DNA of 64,000 nucleotides from positions 2,108,001-2,172,000 of the forward strand of contig PUFA01000204.1 in NCBI GenBank assembly GCA_003508835.1, given 5' to 3'. Shown here one piece after another: positions 12,946-24,740 of the stretch. Positions within the stretch are counted from its first letter, which is position 1. Each line of letters starts with the position of its first letter. The stretch comes from Eonycteris spelaea. Lineage: Eukaryota; Chordata; Mammalia; Chiroptera; Pteropodidae. The notes below the pieces were generated by a model, which worked only from the letters and a program-made list of their open reading frames with translations, was not told the DNA's origin and ran no database searches. The position numbers and the translations under genes were made by a program.

Positions 12946-13450
12946 CATTTTTACATCTACTTTTTAAAATAAAATATGCAAGCTCATATTTAAAACATTT
13001 AGAAAATATAATGAAATTTAAAGAAAAAGATAACTACCACCTATCATTCCATTACTCAGTACCGTCAATAATGGTTTTGGTGACTTTCCAGATTTATTTT
13101 ATGTGTAATGATATAGTATTATTTAACATAAGTAGAATGGTCTGCTTCTTACACTTAATATTAAATCTTGTAATTTTCTTATGCTGTTAAAATTCTTCCA
13201 AAAGACAATTCTAATGATTGTGTAATATTTCATCTCAAGTAGTACAATTTATTTAGGTGTTTTCCTAGTACTTACACTAGATAGATTGTTTTCAATTCTT
13301 CTCCTTATAAGTAACAGTGCAGTAAATATTCTTCTACATAAATACTTATGTTTTTCTCGATCATCTCCTTCCAATAGAACATCTAGGGTAAAACCCTTAA
13401 ATTTTCTTTCCAAATTACATTCCACCAAGGTTGCATTAAATATGCACATA
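12946..13450 (-). mobile_element. L1M-type LINE fragment (antisense)
   Basis: taactaccacctatcattcc, gactttccagatttatttta, agtagtacaatttatttag, gtaacagtgcagtaaatatt, atctccttccaatagaacat resemble the reverse complement of old L1 3' UTR sequences. Confidence 0.6.
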
Positions 13451-13455
13451 TGCGT

Positions 13456-13489
<34 letters not shown>
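13456..13489. repeat. (CA)n microsatellite
   Basis: 17 uninterrupted CA units. Produces spurious His-Thr and Cys-Val frames. Confidence 0.97.
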
Positions 13490-13490
<1 letters not shown>

Positions 13491-13619
13491 AATCAGGTGT
13501 GTCATTACACTCTGCTCAATACTTAGAATAAAATTATTTTTTCATCTCTGTGAATTTAATAATAATGTTATCTTTTATTTTAAATATATTTGATTATTAA
13601 GAAGGTGAACTTTTAAAAA

Positions 13620-14135
13620 ATTTTTGTTTTACAATTAGAGTTGACATTCAATGCTATTTTAGATTAGTTTTAGCTATATAGCATAGTGGTTAGACATTTA
13701 TATAATTTATGAAGCAATCCTCCTGATTAGTCTAATATCCATTTGGCACTATACATAGTTATTACAATATTATTGACTATATTCTCTATGCTGTACTTGA
13801 CTATTTTGTAACTATCAATTTGCACTTCTTAATCCCTTTACCTTTTTCACCCAGCCCTCCAATACCCATCTGGCAATCACCAGTTTGTTTTCTGTGTCTA
13901 TGAGTCTGTTTCCATTTTGTTTGTTCATTGATTTTGTTCTTTAGATTCCACATATAAGTGAGATCATATGGTATTTGTCTTTCCCTGTCTGATTTATTTC
14001 ACTTAGTATAATATCCTCCAGGTCCATCTATATTGTTGCAAATTGTAAGATTTCATTTTTTATGGCTGAGTAATATTCCATTGTATATAAGTACCAAATC
14101 TTCTTTATCCAAACATTATTTTTAATAGCCATTTT
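13620..14135 (-). mobile_element. L1 LINE 3' end (antisense)
   Basis: agcatagtggttagacattt, ataatttatgaagcaatcct, tatacatagttattacaata, ttattgactatattctctat, attccacatataagtgagat, ggctgagtaatattccattg. The 3' UTR variant is the same type as at 29870-30060. 3' terminus lies at the left. Confidence 0.88.
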
Positions 14136-14929
14136 TTTCTCAAATGGCTTGTTAATGCCATTTTCTGATTTCCATATTGAAATTTTAGTGTTAGACTATT
14201 AATATAAATGCCCAAGTAAACTTTTTATGTATGGGCATAAGTTGGGTATATGTAAATAAAATATACTATATCTGTTTTAAAAACTGACAAAAATTACTAT
14301 ATAAAAACCTTATTTAAAGATTTCTTGAAAGTTATTAAATTTCTTCCTTTTTTCACACTTTACTTATTGATTTAAAGGTAAACTAAAAATGTACAGATAA
14401 CCTTTAAGTTAATGCTACTCATTAATCTGAATAGATTTGTCTGCTTTAATATGTTATTGTATTCACCCCTTTCTTCAAGAATTAAAAGCGATCAAGTGTA
14501 TTTTTGTTTAAAAGCTCCCATTTTTCATCTTCTTCTGGGATTTAGATTGCTTATTGAAATAAGTATATAGAAATAGCAATGATGACCACAAAAAAATTTT
14601 TAAAGAAGACTAAATGAAAAATGCAAATTAGAATTTGAAGGCTCAGTTTGCCATAGAAAACTTTAATGTAAATAATCTTCAATACTTACCCCAACCATAT
14701 TCACAACAGAGATTATATACACTGAGAACATGGAAAGACCTTTAGTTGCAGTTAAAATGTAAGATCGCAAAAGAATTCCCCCACCCTCCAATTAAGCCAT
14801 ATATATAAAATAAATTAAAAGAGCAAAGAATATACAACTTATGCTAAAACCATGCTAGGGCCTCCATCTCATTCTACATACTTCAAGAAATATCATCAAA
14901 ATTTAAATTTAAAAGGGAACAGGCTCTTG
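14136..14929. other. Unassigned AT-rich stretch
   Basis: No gene or named repeat seen. Confidence 0.5.
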
Positions 14930-16790
14930 ACTTTCTCAAGAGACAAATGTAGTGGGAGCAATCAGTAGTCAGAGAAACTTCTGGAAAACCTCACTGAGGT
15001 TTGGGGGTAAGAAGACTGGGGATGTCGATGACAAAAGGTAGAGACCTTAAAACTTGAAATCCCTTTCTCCAATCTCAGGTACATAGTTTGTGAGCCTAAT
15101 TTAGGAAAACTTGCAGAATTTGTCTCTATTTCACTTTGGCCTGGTGAAGGGTGAAAGAGAGTTGTATTTTGGTTTGGTTTTCTTTAAGCAGCTAATAAAG
15201 TCTTTGGATTCTGGGTGAAAGGGAGGAACAATAGGACACAGTAAACTAAAAGTTAAAACACACAGTGCTTTCACGCTGAATACACAACCCGATGACCCTA
15301 AAACAAGGACAGATTGAAACTCAAGAGAATCGCATTGCCCCAACTACAGTTGACCCTGAACTGATACCCGCACAGTCGAAAACCTGTGCATAATTTTTGA
15401 CTCCCTCCAAACTTAACTACTAATAGTCTACTGTTGACCAGAAGCCTTATTGATAACATGAACAGTTAACTAACATATATTTGTATGTTATATGTCTTAT
15501 ATACTGTATTCTTATAATAAAACAAGTTAGAGAAAAGAAATATTATTGAGGAAATCATGAGGAAGAGAAAATCTTTATATATTTTTTATGTATTCATGAC
15601 ATGACTTTTTCTTTTTCTTTTTCCAGTATTTCTAGGCTACATGGTTTGTCTGAGAGTTTTTTCAAATCACTGCAAATCTCCAAAAAATTTGCAATATAGT
15701 TATTGAAAAAAATCCATGTATAAGTGGACCAGCACAGTTCTAACCTGTGCTATTCAAGGGTGAGCTGTATTTGTCTACTGGGACAGACTCTCTCCCCCCA
15801 ACTCAACAGAATGACCTCTTTAAACAGGGCTTCTTAGAGAGAGTGGCAATAAAGCTCCATGATCTAATCTGCTCCAAGTCCCAACTCTCTAAAGCTCTTT
15901 CCTGTTCCCAAAGGCATGTGACGTAGAACAAAAACAACCCATTAATATGAGTCTTTAAACTCATGTTCTGAGGGGAGGATACAAATATTACCCAGATAAA
16001 CAAGGCTGGAATCAAGGAGAATTTGCCCACATTATTTTTGGGCAAAGGGGACTGCTGTAAAAAGATGAGTAGGCAAAACAATCTGAAATGGAACCTGTGC
16101 AAAAACTCGTTGTCTCTTCTCCAAAGGTTTTCCAAAATAAATGCAGTGAAGAATCCAAACCAGAAGATAACTGACTCTGGAAAGAGAAGAAATATTTAGG
16201 TACTATATTCTTCACACTCTTGAGATTAATTAAGGAGAGTATGAAATAACAAAATCACTGAATAACATCCAAAGGGAGCTGGAAATGTCAAGGAAAGGAA
16301 CAGAGGGAAAAACGATATAGTCCCAGAATAAAGAAATGTGTTAGAAATAAAAAGGCACAGAAAGAACACACGGAAAACCAAATCAAAGACACAGAAAAAT
16401 GTCTCTGAAATGATTAGTTCATTTTGCATACCAAAGGATTTCAGTGGCAAAAACAATAGAAGAGAATTAATACAAGAATATGGTGAAAAAATAATAAGGA
16501 AAATTCATACAGGCCTCTTGGAGAAGTGGTCAAACCACCTACACAGAGAAAAAGAATTAGGTTGGCTTCAGACTTCCTAGCTGGAATTTTTATCTGAAAA
16601 CATCTAAATGTTTTGAATGATAAGAGATTTGACTGAAAAACTCTATACTAAATGCCATTCAGGCAACAGATATGTACAGGCAACACACAAGCAACAGATA
16701 GCCTCAGAAAGGCATGAATTCTGGAGATAGACCATTTCTGAAAAGTCTACTTGATAATATAATTCAATCAACCAAGAGTTGAAATGAAAT
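14930..16790 (+). mobile_element. L1/HAL1-type LINE 5' and ORF1-like region, interrupted by a Tigger element
   Basis: The right part (16250-16600) has L1 ORF1-like composition and phrases (aggaaaattcatacagg, cctacacagagaaaaag, gttggcttcagacttcc). The left part looks like an old L1 5' region. No intact frame. Weak match; family uncertain. Confidence 0.4.
15347..15767. mobile_element. Tigger-type (TcMar) non-autonomous DNA transposon with TA target duplication
   Basis: Left terminus CAGTTGACCCTGAAC and right terminus CAAGGGTGAGCTG form imperfect inverted repeats, flanked by TA on both sides (15345-15346 and 15768-15769). Interior gcacagtcgaaaacctgtgc, taatagtctactgttgacca, gaagccttattgataacatg, atgtataagtggaccagc matches a well-known Tigger-like family. 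421 bp. Confidence 0.92.
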
Positions 16791-17430
16791 AAAAACATGC
16801 AATGTCTGAGTCACAAAGTACACCTATTTTCAACTTCACAAAAGATTTTCAAAATGTTTTGCAAAGTGGCCCTCTGGATTTACTCTGTACCAAGCATATA
16901 CAACATATGCAGTATCAACTTTCCCATGTGCTTACGAACACTTACTATTATAGGATTTAAAAATTTTTTCCAATCTGATGTGCACAAAATGGTACCTCAT
17001 TACTGTATTATTTTGCATTTTTCTGAGGTGACACTCCAGGTTGATCTCCAAAGAAAGCTGTACCAACTTTCACTCACATTAGCAGTATGTTAGCATTTAT
17101 TTGCCCCACATCATTGCCCACACTTGACATGTGGGAAACAAAGATGTCTGGTCATCAGTTGGTCTAACGTAGCCTGAAAATTTGATATATACTCTTTTAA
17201 CAATTTGTGTAAATACTTTAAATACTCTTTATAAATATATGAACATTTCCTCCATTTTAAACAGAGACTGGATATTATGATACATATCATGATCTCCTTT
17301 TTTTCATTCACCAATATATTGTGGAGGGATTCACAATCCCCTTTCTCTCGAACCCTCACCAACAACAAATTCTGTGAAAGAATTGCGTGTAAAGGAAGAA
17401 AAATATTCCTTTTTTCCTTTATCATACAAT
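16791..17430 (-). mobile_element. L1M-type LINE 3' region (antisense)
   Basis: tgcaaagtggccctctggat, tggtacctcattactgtatt, ttgcatttttctgaggtgac, agctgtaccaactttcactc follow the reverse complement of an old L1 3' region. Confidence 0.6.
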
Positions 17431-18479
17431 TTAACTAAAACTCAGTAAAATTTTAATGAAGTATCAAGTTGAAAATCCTGAATAATAAATGGATTTTTCC
17501 TCTTTATCTAGAGAACCATTTAACAGATCTTCCTTTTGCTACACTATGCCACTGAGAAGATAAACTTTACCTGAAGACTGGCTGTGGTTTCACACACAAG
17601 AAGTGAATATTTAAAAATAAATAATTGATTCAGCCAAATTGCTTAATTTCCAGTTCGTTAGGAATCGTTAAACATTGTTTTTTTGATACCTAAGTAATAT
17701 TTTATTAGACAAATCACTCTGAGATAAACCACACCCTAGGAAGATTATATTTTACACTCTTCAGTTTTATGACTATATAGAGTCAACCAGTTTCCTTATT
17801 TCATCATTGTAACTTGGGTCTGTATGCATGTGTCAAGAACACATTTCTCCTGATGAAGTTATTAATGATAACCTAGCAAAAAAATCTAGGAAATAAACAC
17901 CTAGCATGGTAGCTGACACTTGATAGGTGTTGAACATAATCTGTTGAACATGTGAAAATTAAATTCTATTTTCTAGTTGAATTTCCTATAAAATCCATCC
18001 CCGTATCCTATGTTGTATTTGAATTGCCATTTTAAATGGTGAAATGTAGATCATTTGTATCATATCCATATGATGATCTCCACGACTGGGTATTCTTAAA
18101 TGTTGTTCCATTTTTCCAGATCCATCTTGCTAAGGTATGTGGATGAGATACAATTTAACATATTATATAAAAATATGATGTACATAGTTTCTCTTGATAC
18201 CCTTCCAAGCAGCTTATATTACATTTCCCCCTTACACTAATACTTTAGGATTTTTTCAATCACAAAACACTTATGTGCACAAAACTCACACCCAGGAGCC
18301 ATTCCACTTGAATTGAAAAGGATTAAATGCAGGTGGCCAGAATGCTAATTCTAATCTTGGGTTTTGCTTCTCTCAACCTGATTCAAATTTTCATTTACAT
18401 TCTAGTTAACAAGGTGGATTAAATCCATAACTTTACCTCTGTTCCCCTTTGAAACATCATCAACATGACAGCATAGAAG
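17431..18479. other. Unassigned intergenic stretch
   Basis: Around 17880-17945 (aaacacctagcatggtagct, gacacttgataggtgttg) is a possible scrap of L2 or MIR end; not called. Otherwise nothing. Confidence 0.5.
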
Positions 18480-19627
18480 TTTAAAATGGCATAAATTCAC
18501 TAGTACAAAGGGAATGAGAGAAGAGGTAACAATGGATGGAAGACTCTACAAATTTTTTAAAATGGAAAGTAGAAGGACCAGTGGTAATTGATTTACTAGA
18601 GTGGAGAAAGCTAAAATCTAAGTCTACAGATGACAGAAGGCAACGAAAAAAGATTTATTCTACAGAACGCTAGAGAGTTCAGGTATTGAGGCATCAGGTG
18701 AAACTTGGGATGGGGAGGATGGATGACTGGTTGGAAGTCTGTGTCAAGAACATTTAGATGCCCACATCTACCCCATTACTCCACCCGGCTAAAATGGAGA
18801 TTTATTCTTTGAGAAAACTGAAGGAGAGAAACTCTAGGCACAGGGACTGTAGGCGTTATGGAGGGTGTGGGTGAGCACTGTACGAAAGCACCTCTTTTGC
18901 CCTCCAGCATCCAAGCTTATATCTTCCTCTTCTTCCCCAACCAGCCTTCCCCCTCCTTCCCCTACACCCCTGAAAATTTCCCCAAGCAGAAGATTGGATG
19001 ATCTCTCCTGGAGAAACTACCTCAAGAGAAAAATACCCACAGACACTGACATTTAGGGGCATCGCAATGAAATCAATTAGCCCTACTGAATCATATCACA
19101 ATGAAGGCCTCCAGTCAACAAACCCTACCCATGCCTCACTTTTAAATATAATGTGTCAAATATCACTAAACATTTGAGGAGCACATCTAACATGAAAGGC
19201 ATGCAAATAATAAAAAACAAACAAAGAAACAAAAATAATCTGGAAAAAAATAATTCAGAGAAAAAAACCTGAAACAACATAGGGAGTAGGAAATAGGTTT
19301 AAGTGATAGTCTGAGAGACAAAGAGTATACACCAGAACAATCAGAAACAAGAAAGAGCTCTTGAAATTAAAAATATAATAGCTAAAATTAAAAATATCCA
19401 ACATAAAGATTAGAAGATAGTTGAGAAACGGTTCCAGAAAGTAGAATTAAAAGACCAAGAGGTGAAAAAAAAGGAGAGGAAAGAAAATTAGAGGATCATG
19501 CTAGGATTTGAAAAATAAGAATTCTGGAAAGAGAGACTAGAGACAGTAATAAGTTATAAACCATTGGGGAAAAAACCCCATGAGTAGTATATACCAAGGA
19601 TAGAGAGATGATAAATGGTAGATTATT

Positions 19628-19628
<1 letters not shown>

Positions 19629-19681
<53 letters not shown>

Positions 19682-19779
19682 AAAATGGATGGACGAACAG
19701 ACAGATGGATGGATAGATGGATAGATGGATGGATGGATGGATGGATGGGATGGATGATGGATGGATGGATGGATGGATA
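19629..19779. repeat. Compound tetranucleotide repeat (GATA)n then (GATG)n
   Basis: About 13 GATA units followed by interrupted GGAT/GATG units. Lies between the ORF1-like and 3' parts of the HAL1-like element. The minus-strand Ser-Ile-His-Pro frame over it is spurious. Confidence 0.97.
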
Positions 19780-20568
19780 AAAAGAGAAGGGAGGGCTTCT
19801 GTTTCCAGTAGAATGCTGAGTTCTTACTGGTAAATGTAAAGAGAGTACAGGAGTTAAGTCATCATTTACAACCATCAAAGTGAAGATTGGTTCCGGCAAG
19901 AATCATCAATGGATGCAAAATCTAGGGGGAAATTTCAATGATGAAGAGATATTAGTATGGTCTTAAAGAATCTTCACCAAAGTGCTATTTGCAAGAAAAT
20001 AACTATCAAATGTGAGAAAAAAATAGCACTTTGACAGGGAGACCAAGTTAGATGAGGAGGGAATGACGGGTGTCTCCAGATGACCCTAAAATGCCACACA
20101 AAAACACTTATGTTGTAGCCAAGGAAGCATAACTTGAATCTAACCATGAAGCAACATCCGGAAACCAAAATGAAGAGCATTCTATTAACATAAAAGAAAG
20201 AGGGCTTTATCTTTTAAAAAAGTACATAAAAGACAAACTGTGGAAATGCCAGAATAAAGGGCTAAAAGGCAGACAACTAAATGCAATGCCTGATCCTAGC
20301 CTAGATTCCTGTACTGAAAAAAAATAATATAAAAAAACATCGGATTCAACTGACAAAATTGACCCCTTGGAAAATGGATGGTAGATTAAGGTATTATATC
20401 AATGTTAAATTTATCAACGTTGATAATGGAACTATAAATATATAAGATAATATCTTTATTCTTATGAAATGTATATTGAAGTATTTAGGGGTAAAGGGCC
20501 ATTATGTCTAGATCTTAGTTTAAAATGGTTCAGGAAAAATGTTTTCAGTGTACATATACATACACATT

Positions 20569-20571
<3 letters not shown>

Positions 20572-20638
<67 letters not shown>
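20572..20638. repeat. Compound (TG)n(AG)n microsatellite
   Basis: About 14 TG units then 19 AG units, in the 3' region of the HAL1-like element, whose consensus itself carries a TG/AG run at this place. Confidence 0.97.
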
Positions 20639-20640
<2 letters not shown>

Positions 20641-20735
20641 CAAACAGGGAAAAATGTTAATAGGAGAATCTGGGGGAAATTATATGATTATACTCATGTA
20701 ATCTTGAAGTTATTTACAAATAAAAAGTTGTTAAA

Positions 20736-21733
20736 AATTGCTTCCTACTTACTTTTACATAAGTAAACTAGACAAAATACTCTAACAAAGGGGCGGAGTA
20801 AAGCCATTACAAAGAAGACAAAAATACAGGAAACTGGGGAAATAATGGGAGAAAGGGAGGGTGATTCTCAAGATAATGGTAAAGGCAAGGTTGGCAACTT
20901 GCAGGAGGCCCAAAAAATAACTTGTTCTACTTGGAGCAGAAGGATGGAAGGATTCTAGAAAGATGTCTGTCTCCCCGATCTCCCAAAATGATAACAATAG
21001 ATGACCTGGTGTGTTGGACTGCATTGAAAGGGGTTTCACAGTTCTTTTAGAGGGTTTGGGAAGAATTAGTGGTAGGGAAAAAAAGAGAAGCAATTATTAA
21101 CTCTAGGGAAAAATAAGCTTGTACAAGAAAAGAAATGTAATATACTCCTTGGCTCACTTATGAATAATATTTACATGGTAATAACAATGTAAACACAGAC
21201 TATTCATTTATCCAAAAATCGTGACAAAACGATATGGAGAGAATGAAAGAAAGGAGGGAAGGGAAGACATGCAAGGGGATGGGAGTGGGATAAGAATGTC
21301 AAATTCACAGCTTTCATAATTGCAAGTTAGATAATGCCTAAGTTAACTAGTAAAGAAAAAGCCACGTAAGCAAATCAGTTAGAAATATGGAGGAAAATAT
21401 CAGATGCAACAGAAATAGCAGAAGGGGCGAAAGATGGAGAAGTGACTGAGAATTTATAGATGGAGGTGTGGGTAAGTGAATTGTAGCTTGTGGGGGGATT
21501 TGTTTGTTTGTAATAGTGTTTGACTTACATACATGTATGGTTTGCATAAAGAAAAACATTTAAAACTCCAAATTTCTGCTTACTATAACGATTAACAATG
21601 TATTTATTTGTATTTCCTTTCTTGATCATACTAGATCTATGTAAAGCAAAGGGGAACTGTTAATTAGATATGTTTGATCATTATATTAATGATAAAATTT
21701 AGTTTCTTATGTTAATTTTGTAAAGTTGTGAGT

Positions 21734-21734
<1 letters not shown>
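20736..21734. other. Unassigned purine-rich stretch
   Basis: A and G rich on the plus strand (gagaatgaaagaaaggaggg), perhaps a decayed LINE remnant continuing from the left; not assignable. Confidence 0.45.

Positions 21735-21771
<37 letters not shown>
21735..21771. repeat. (TG)n microsatellite
   Basis: About 18 TG units. Confidence 0.97.
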
Positions 21772-23649
21772 GGTTTTGAACGGGAGAGGAAAAGGAAGAG
21801 GGTGTTTTGAATAATTCAGGTATTTGCAAAACTAAAGAAGAAAACTGTGTTCATTACATCCTTTATAATATGCTCATGATCAAGAAAGTAATTATGACCC
21901 AAGTGGAATTTGAAGTCTAAAAATAAGAAAAGGAAGCTCGAAAAAAAGGCATCCTCAATAGAACGTTGTTGTCTATCATTTTGAATAAAGAACAGGATGG
22001 ATAGGGGAAACATAGAAAAGATGTTTACTTATTGATTTTTACTAATTTAAGTGCAAAGCCTTATAATATGGTACAGATAGGGAATGATTTCACCTGCAGG
22101 ACAGGTGTAAAAGAATAAGGCATAAGAGGAGTTTAGACATGTTATGTGGATTTCACGCTGATTTCCCCGGGGAGGTGGGGGGAAGAGTGTGGGTGGTACA
22201 CAATCACTCAGTCCAGTTGGTGGAAATTTCAAGGCTAAGCAGAAATATGCTGACTTTTCTTTGGCAAATGAACATGTGTAAGAATACCAGTGATTTCTTA
22301 ATCCAATTTTGCAAGTACAAACAATGGCTGTGTATTATAAAAAGGGTTATTCAGTTTTAGATTTCTTCATAGTTCCAATAAGGCAAAGATCAAATCTGTA
22401 ATGTAAGAAAGAAAAGACAGACCTGTAGACAATAGAGAATGTTCTAAGAACTTTAGAGACATTTTAATTGCTTTATAGTCTATGGCGTTCCAAACTATAA
22501 TTATTGCAAATGAAAATCAATATGCAAAATGGAGTTAAAATGTTATGGTTATGGAGTTTTTCACTCTCTCATGTCAAAATAAGATAAAACAAAGTAAATG
22601 TTTGTTCAAAGGCTGTTGGTATCAATGTTGTTGAGTGAAGATGCATCTTGTTCATAATGCCAAATATCCCATCAAAATAAAAAATTTTAAGTCCATCATC
22701 TGGATGTTTCCAAACATCTAGATGTTTAGTGCCATGTAGACAAAACATACAAATCATATAATCCAAAACACACAGAAATTTCACAGAATTTTGCAGGTTG
22801 TGTCCAAATTTTTGGAATGGTATTGCTAGACAGATGCTCATTGCTCTTATCTCAGGCCTCAGGAAACGGGCTGTGCAAAGTGACTTTGTTTAAATCTTCC
22901 TTAAGAGAGCTTGACTTTTTTGCTGAAATGAGTTGTGACTGCAACTTTACTTTAAGAATCATACCCATAAGTTTGGCAATTTTGTCGAGCACATCAAGAA
23001 AAAAAACAGTTTACACCCCATTCTAAACCTGGATGAGGAGTATGTTAAATTTATTTTAGTGGTCAGATTGGTCTTGAGAGGACAACCTAGTAGCAGTATT
23101 TTCAAATATAACAGAAAGCAGTGAAGTAAGTGTAATCTGGTTTGTCTTTTTTCTTGAACTGAGAACAACGCAAGAGTATGAGTATCTTCTCTAACCACAG
23201 CATTCTCTCGCAGAGTCAAGAGTGAGGAGCAGCCATTCTGCCACAGGAACATTATCCTAAACTTACCTAATACCCCAAATTTGGAGCTAGGAGAAGGGGG
23301 AGAGTTTCAAATTAAAGAAAAGAAATGCTTCCCTTATCAATAATTTAAAGTTATTAGGGCCAACAAAAATTCGGGCTCCTGTTGTTTTAACACACAAGTG
23401 AATAAAGACCAAATCCTCCTATGTGATAAAGAAACTCAGAAAGTCAGGGAGTATTTTTGTTTGTTTCCATCTCAGTTGAGTTTCTGAGGTTTTTAGAAAG
23501 AGATCATTCTTGGCTCAGGACTACTATCTATTCACATGTGACCACGTGGGAAGCTTACACAGTCTTCTACAACAATATAGGATTCTCTTTCTAGAACTAC
23601 CTATGTTTTGGTGCCCAGCAAGTAATAAAATTGCAACATGTGAGAGCCG
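21772..23649. other. Unassigned intergenic region
   Basis: No gene. The 90-codon minus frame at 22569-22841 has no recognisable domain or codon signature. No named repeat. Confidence 0.5.
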
Positions 23650-23800
23650 GAAAGGACACCTCAGAGGGAATTCAGTTCAGTCCTTTTGTTTTATCCATAA
23701 AGGAAGATGCAGAGAGATCTTAAGTAACTGATGCACGGTCCCGGAGCTAATGAGGGGCAGAGCCCAGGAATCCTGCCACTCAGTACTGTCTTCTTGGCTA
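23650..23800 (-). mobile_element. MIR-like SINE fragment (antisense)
   Basis: ttttatccataaaggaagat, cggtcccggagctaatgagg, ggcagagcccaggaatcctg match the reverse complement of MIR-family sequence. Confidence 0.55.
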
Positions 23801-24029
23801 TATTGCACACATCACACTGCTTCTCATTTGCGAACAAGACTAAGTGTTAACCTGCAGTTCCCTCCGTATTTCCACTTGCCTCTTAAACTTTTCATTCTTC
23901 CAGACATGCTCTTGTCTTGCCTCTAATTGTTTCCTTATTCTTTTCTTAAAACTAATCCTGTAACTTCTAACCTTAAAATTTTTGAGTCTTTGCTAAGGTA
24001 GCATGTATACTAACTTTGAAAATGTTGTG

Positions 24030-24200
24030 GCTTTCAGTGCAATGGAAAAATATTAAATTTGGGTGTCAGATACCTATATTGCAATCTCGAGTACGTCTTT
24101 AATTTCTGTAACTTCGGGCAAGTCACTGCCTCTCTCATACGCAGTTTTCTTATCCATAAGATAAAAAAGTGGTCTGGATAATCCTTAAGGTTTCTTCTAT
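24030..24200 (+). mobile_element. MIR-type SINE (copy A)
   Basis: aacttcgggcaagtcactgc, cgcagttttcttatccataa, gtctggataatccttaaggt follow MIR/MIR3. The part before the core resembles copy B at 24625-24740 more than the usual consensus. Confidence 0.7.
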
Positions 24201-24619
24201 TTTTATAGTTGGATGATTATTATGCTTTTTAACAAATTTAACTTGGAAAACAAAACAAAACAAAAAATCTTCGTAGATCCTCACCCACTGGAACAAATCT
24301 ATATTCTTCACGTTGTGCCTCTCTCTTAGCTTCCCTTTTCTACCCAGCAAAATGGAAATTGTCTCCACTTAGTTCTCCTTATATACTGCTTACCACATCA
24401 CCACACAAAGTCAGTCGCTTAATAAGTATTTTTCAATGTGATGATGACAACAATTCTGAAATATAGTGCAAATGTAGACATTCTAATGCCTGACATTTAA
24501 AGTCTTCATAGAAATCTCTGTTATTTATTTTAGTCATCCTCTCAAAGATCAAAAATAAAATATTGATTTTGGTAGAAGAAAATTAATTAAATCCCTTCAG
24601 GGGTCATCCCTAGCCAAAT
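24201..24619. other. Unassigned stretch between two MIR copies
   Basis: Short AAAAC run (24249-24267). Nothing else recognised. Confidence 0.5.
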
Positions 24620-24624
24620 GTTGT

Positions 24625-24740
24625 GTTAAAATAGTGTAATAAAAGAATATTAAATTTGAATTTAGGATATTTAGGTTGTAATCCCGAGTATGTCCTTAAT
24701 TTTCTATAACTTAGGGCAAGTTAATTAAGTTTAGAGGGAT
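24625..24740 (+). mobile_element. MIR-type SINE fragment (copy B)
   Basis: gaatattaaatttgaattta, gtaatcccgagtatgtcctt, aacttagggcaagttaatta. Truncated after the core. Confidence 0.6.

Larger units (their letters stand above)
18480..20735 (+). mobile_element. HAL1-like LINE (ORF1-only L1 relative), sense
   Basis: ORF1-like part at 19330-19540 (agagctcttgaaattaaaaa, gaaagtagaattaaaagacc) is followed without any ORF2 by a 3' region (gaagattggttccggcaaga, tttcaatgatgaagagatat, cagggagaccaagttagatg, gccaaggaagcataacttga, gtatttaggggtaaagggcc) ending near aaataaaaagttg at 20715-20730. ORF1 joined directly to the 3' UTR is the hallmark of HAL1. Broken by microsatellites; no intact frame. Confidence 0.6.

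Noticed and set aside
19537..19899. 120-codon minus frame rich in Ile, His, Pro, Ser
   Set aside because: Translation of a GATA/GATG tetranucleotide array.
22569..22841. 90-codon minus frame considered as a possible old pseudogene
   Set aside because: No family recognised and no supporting mRNA-like structure; left unassigned.
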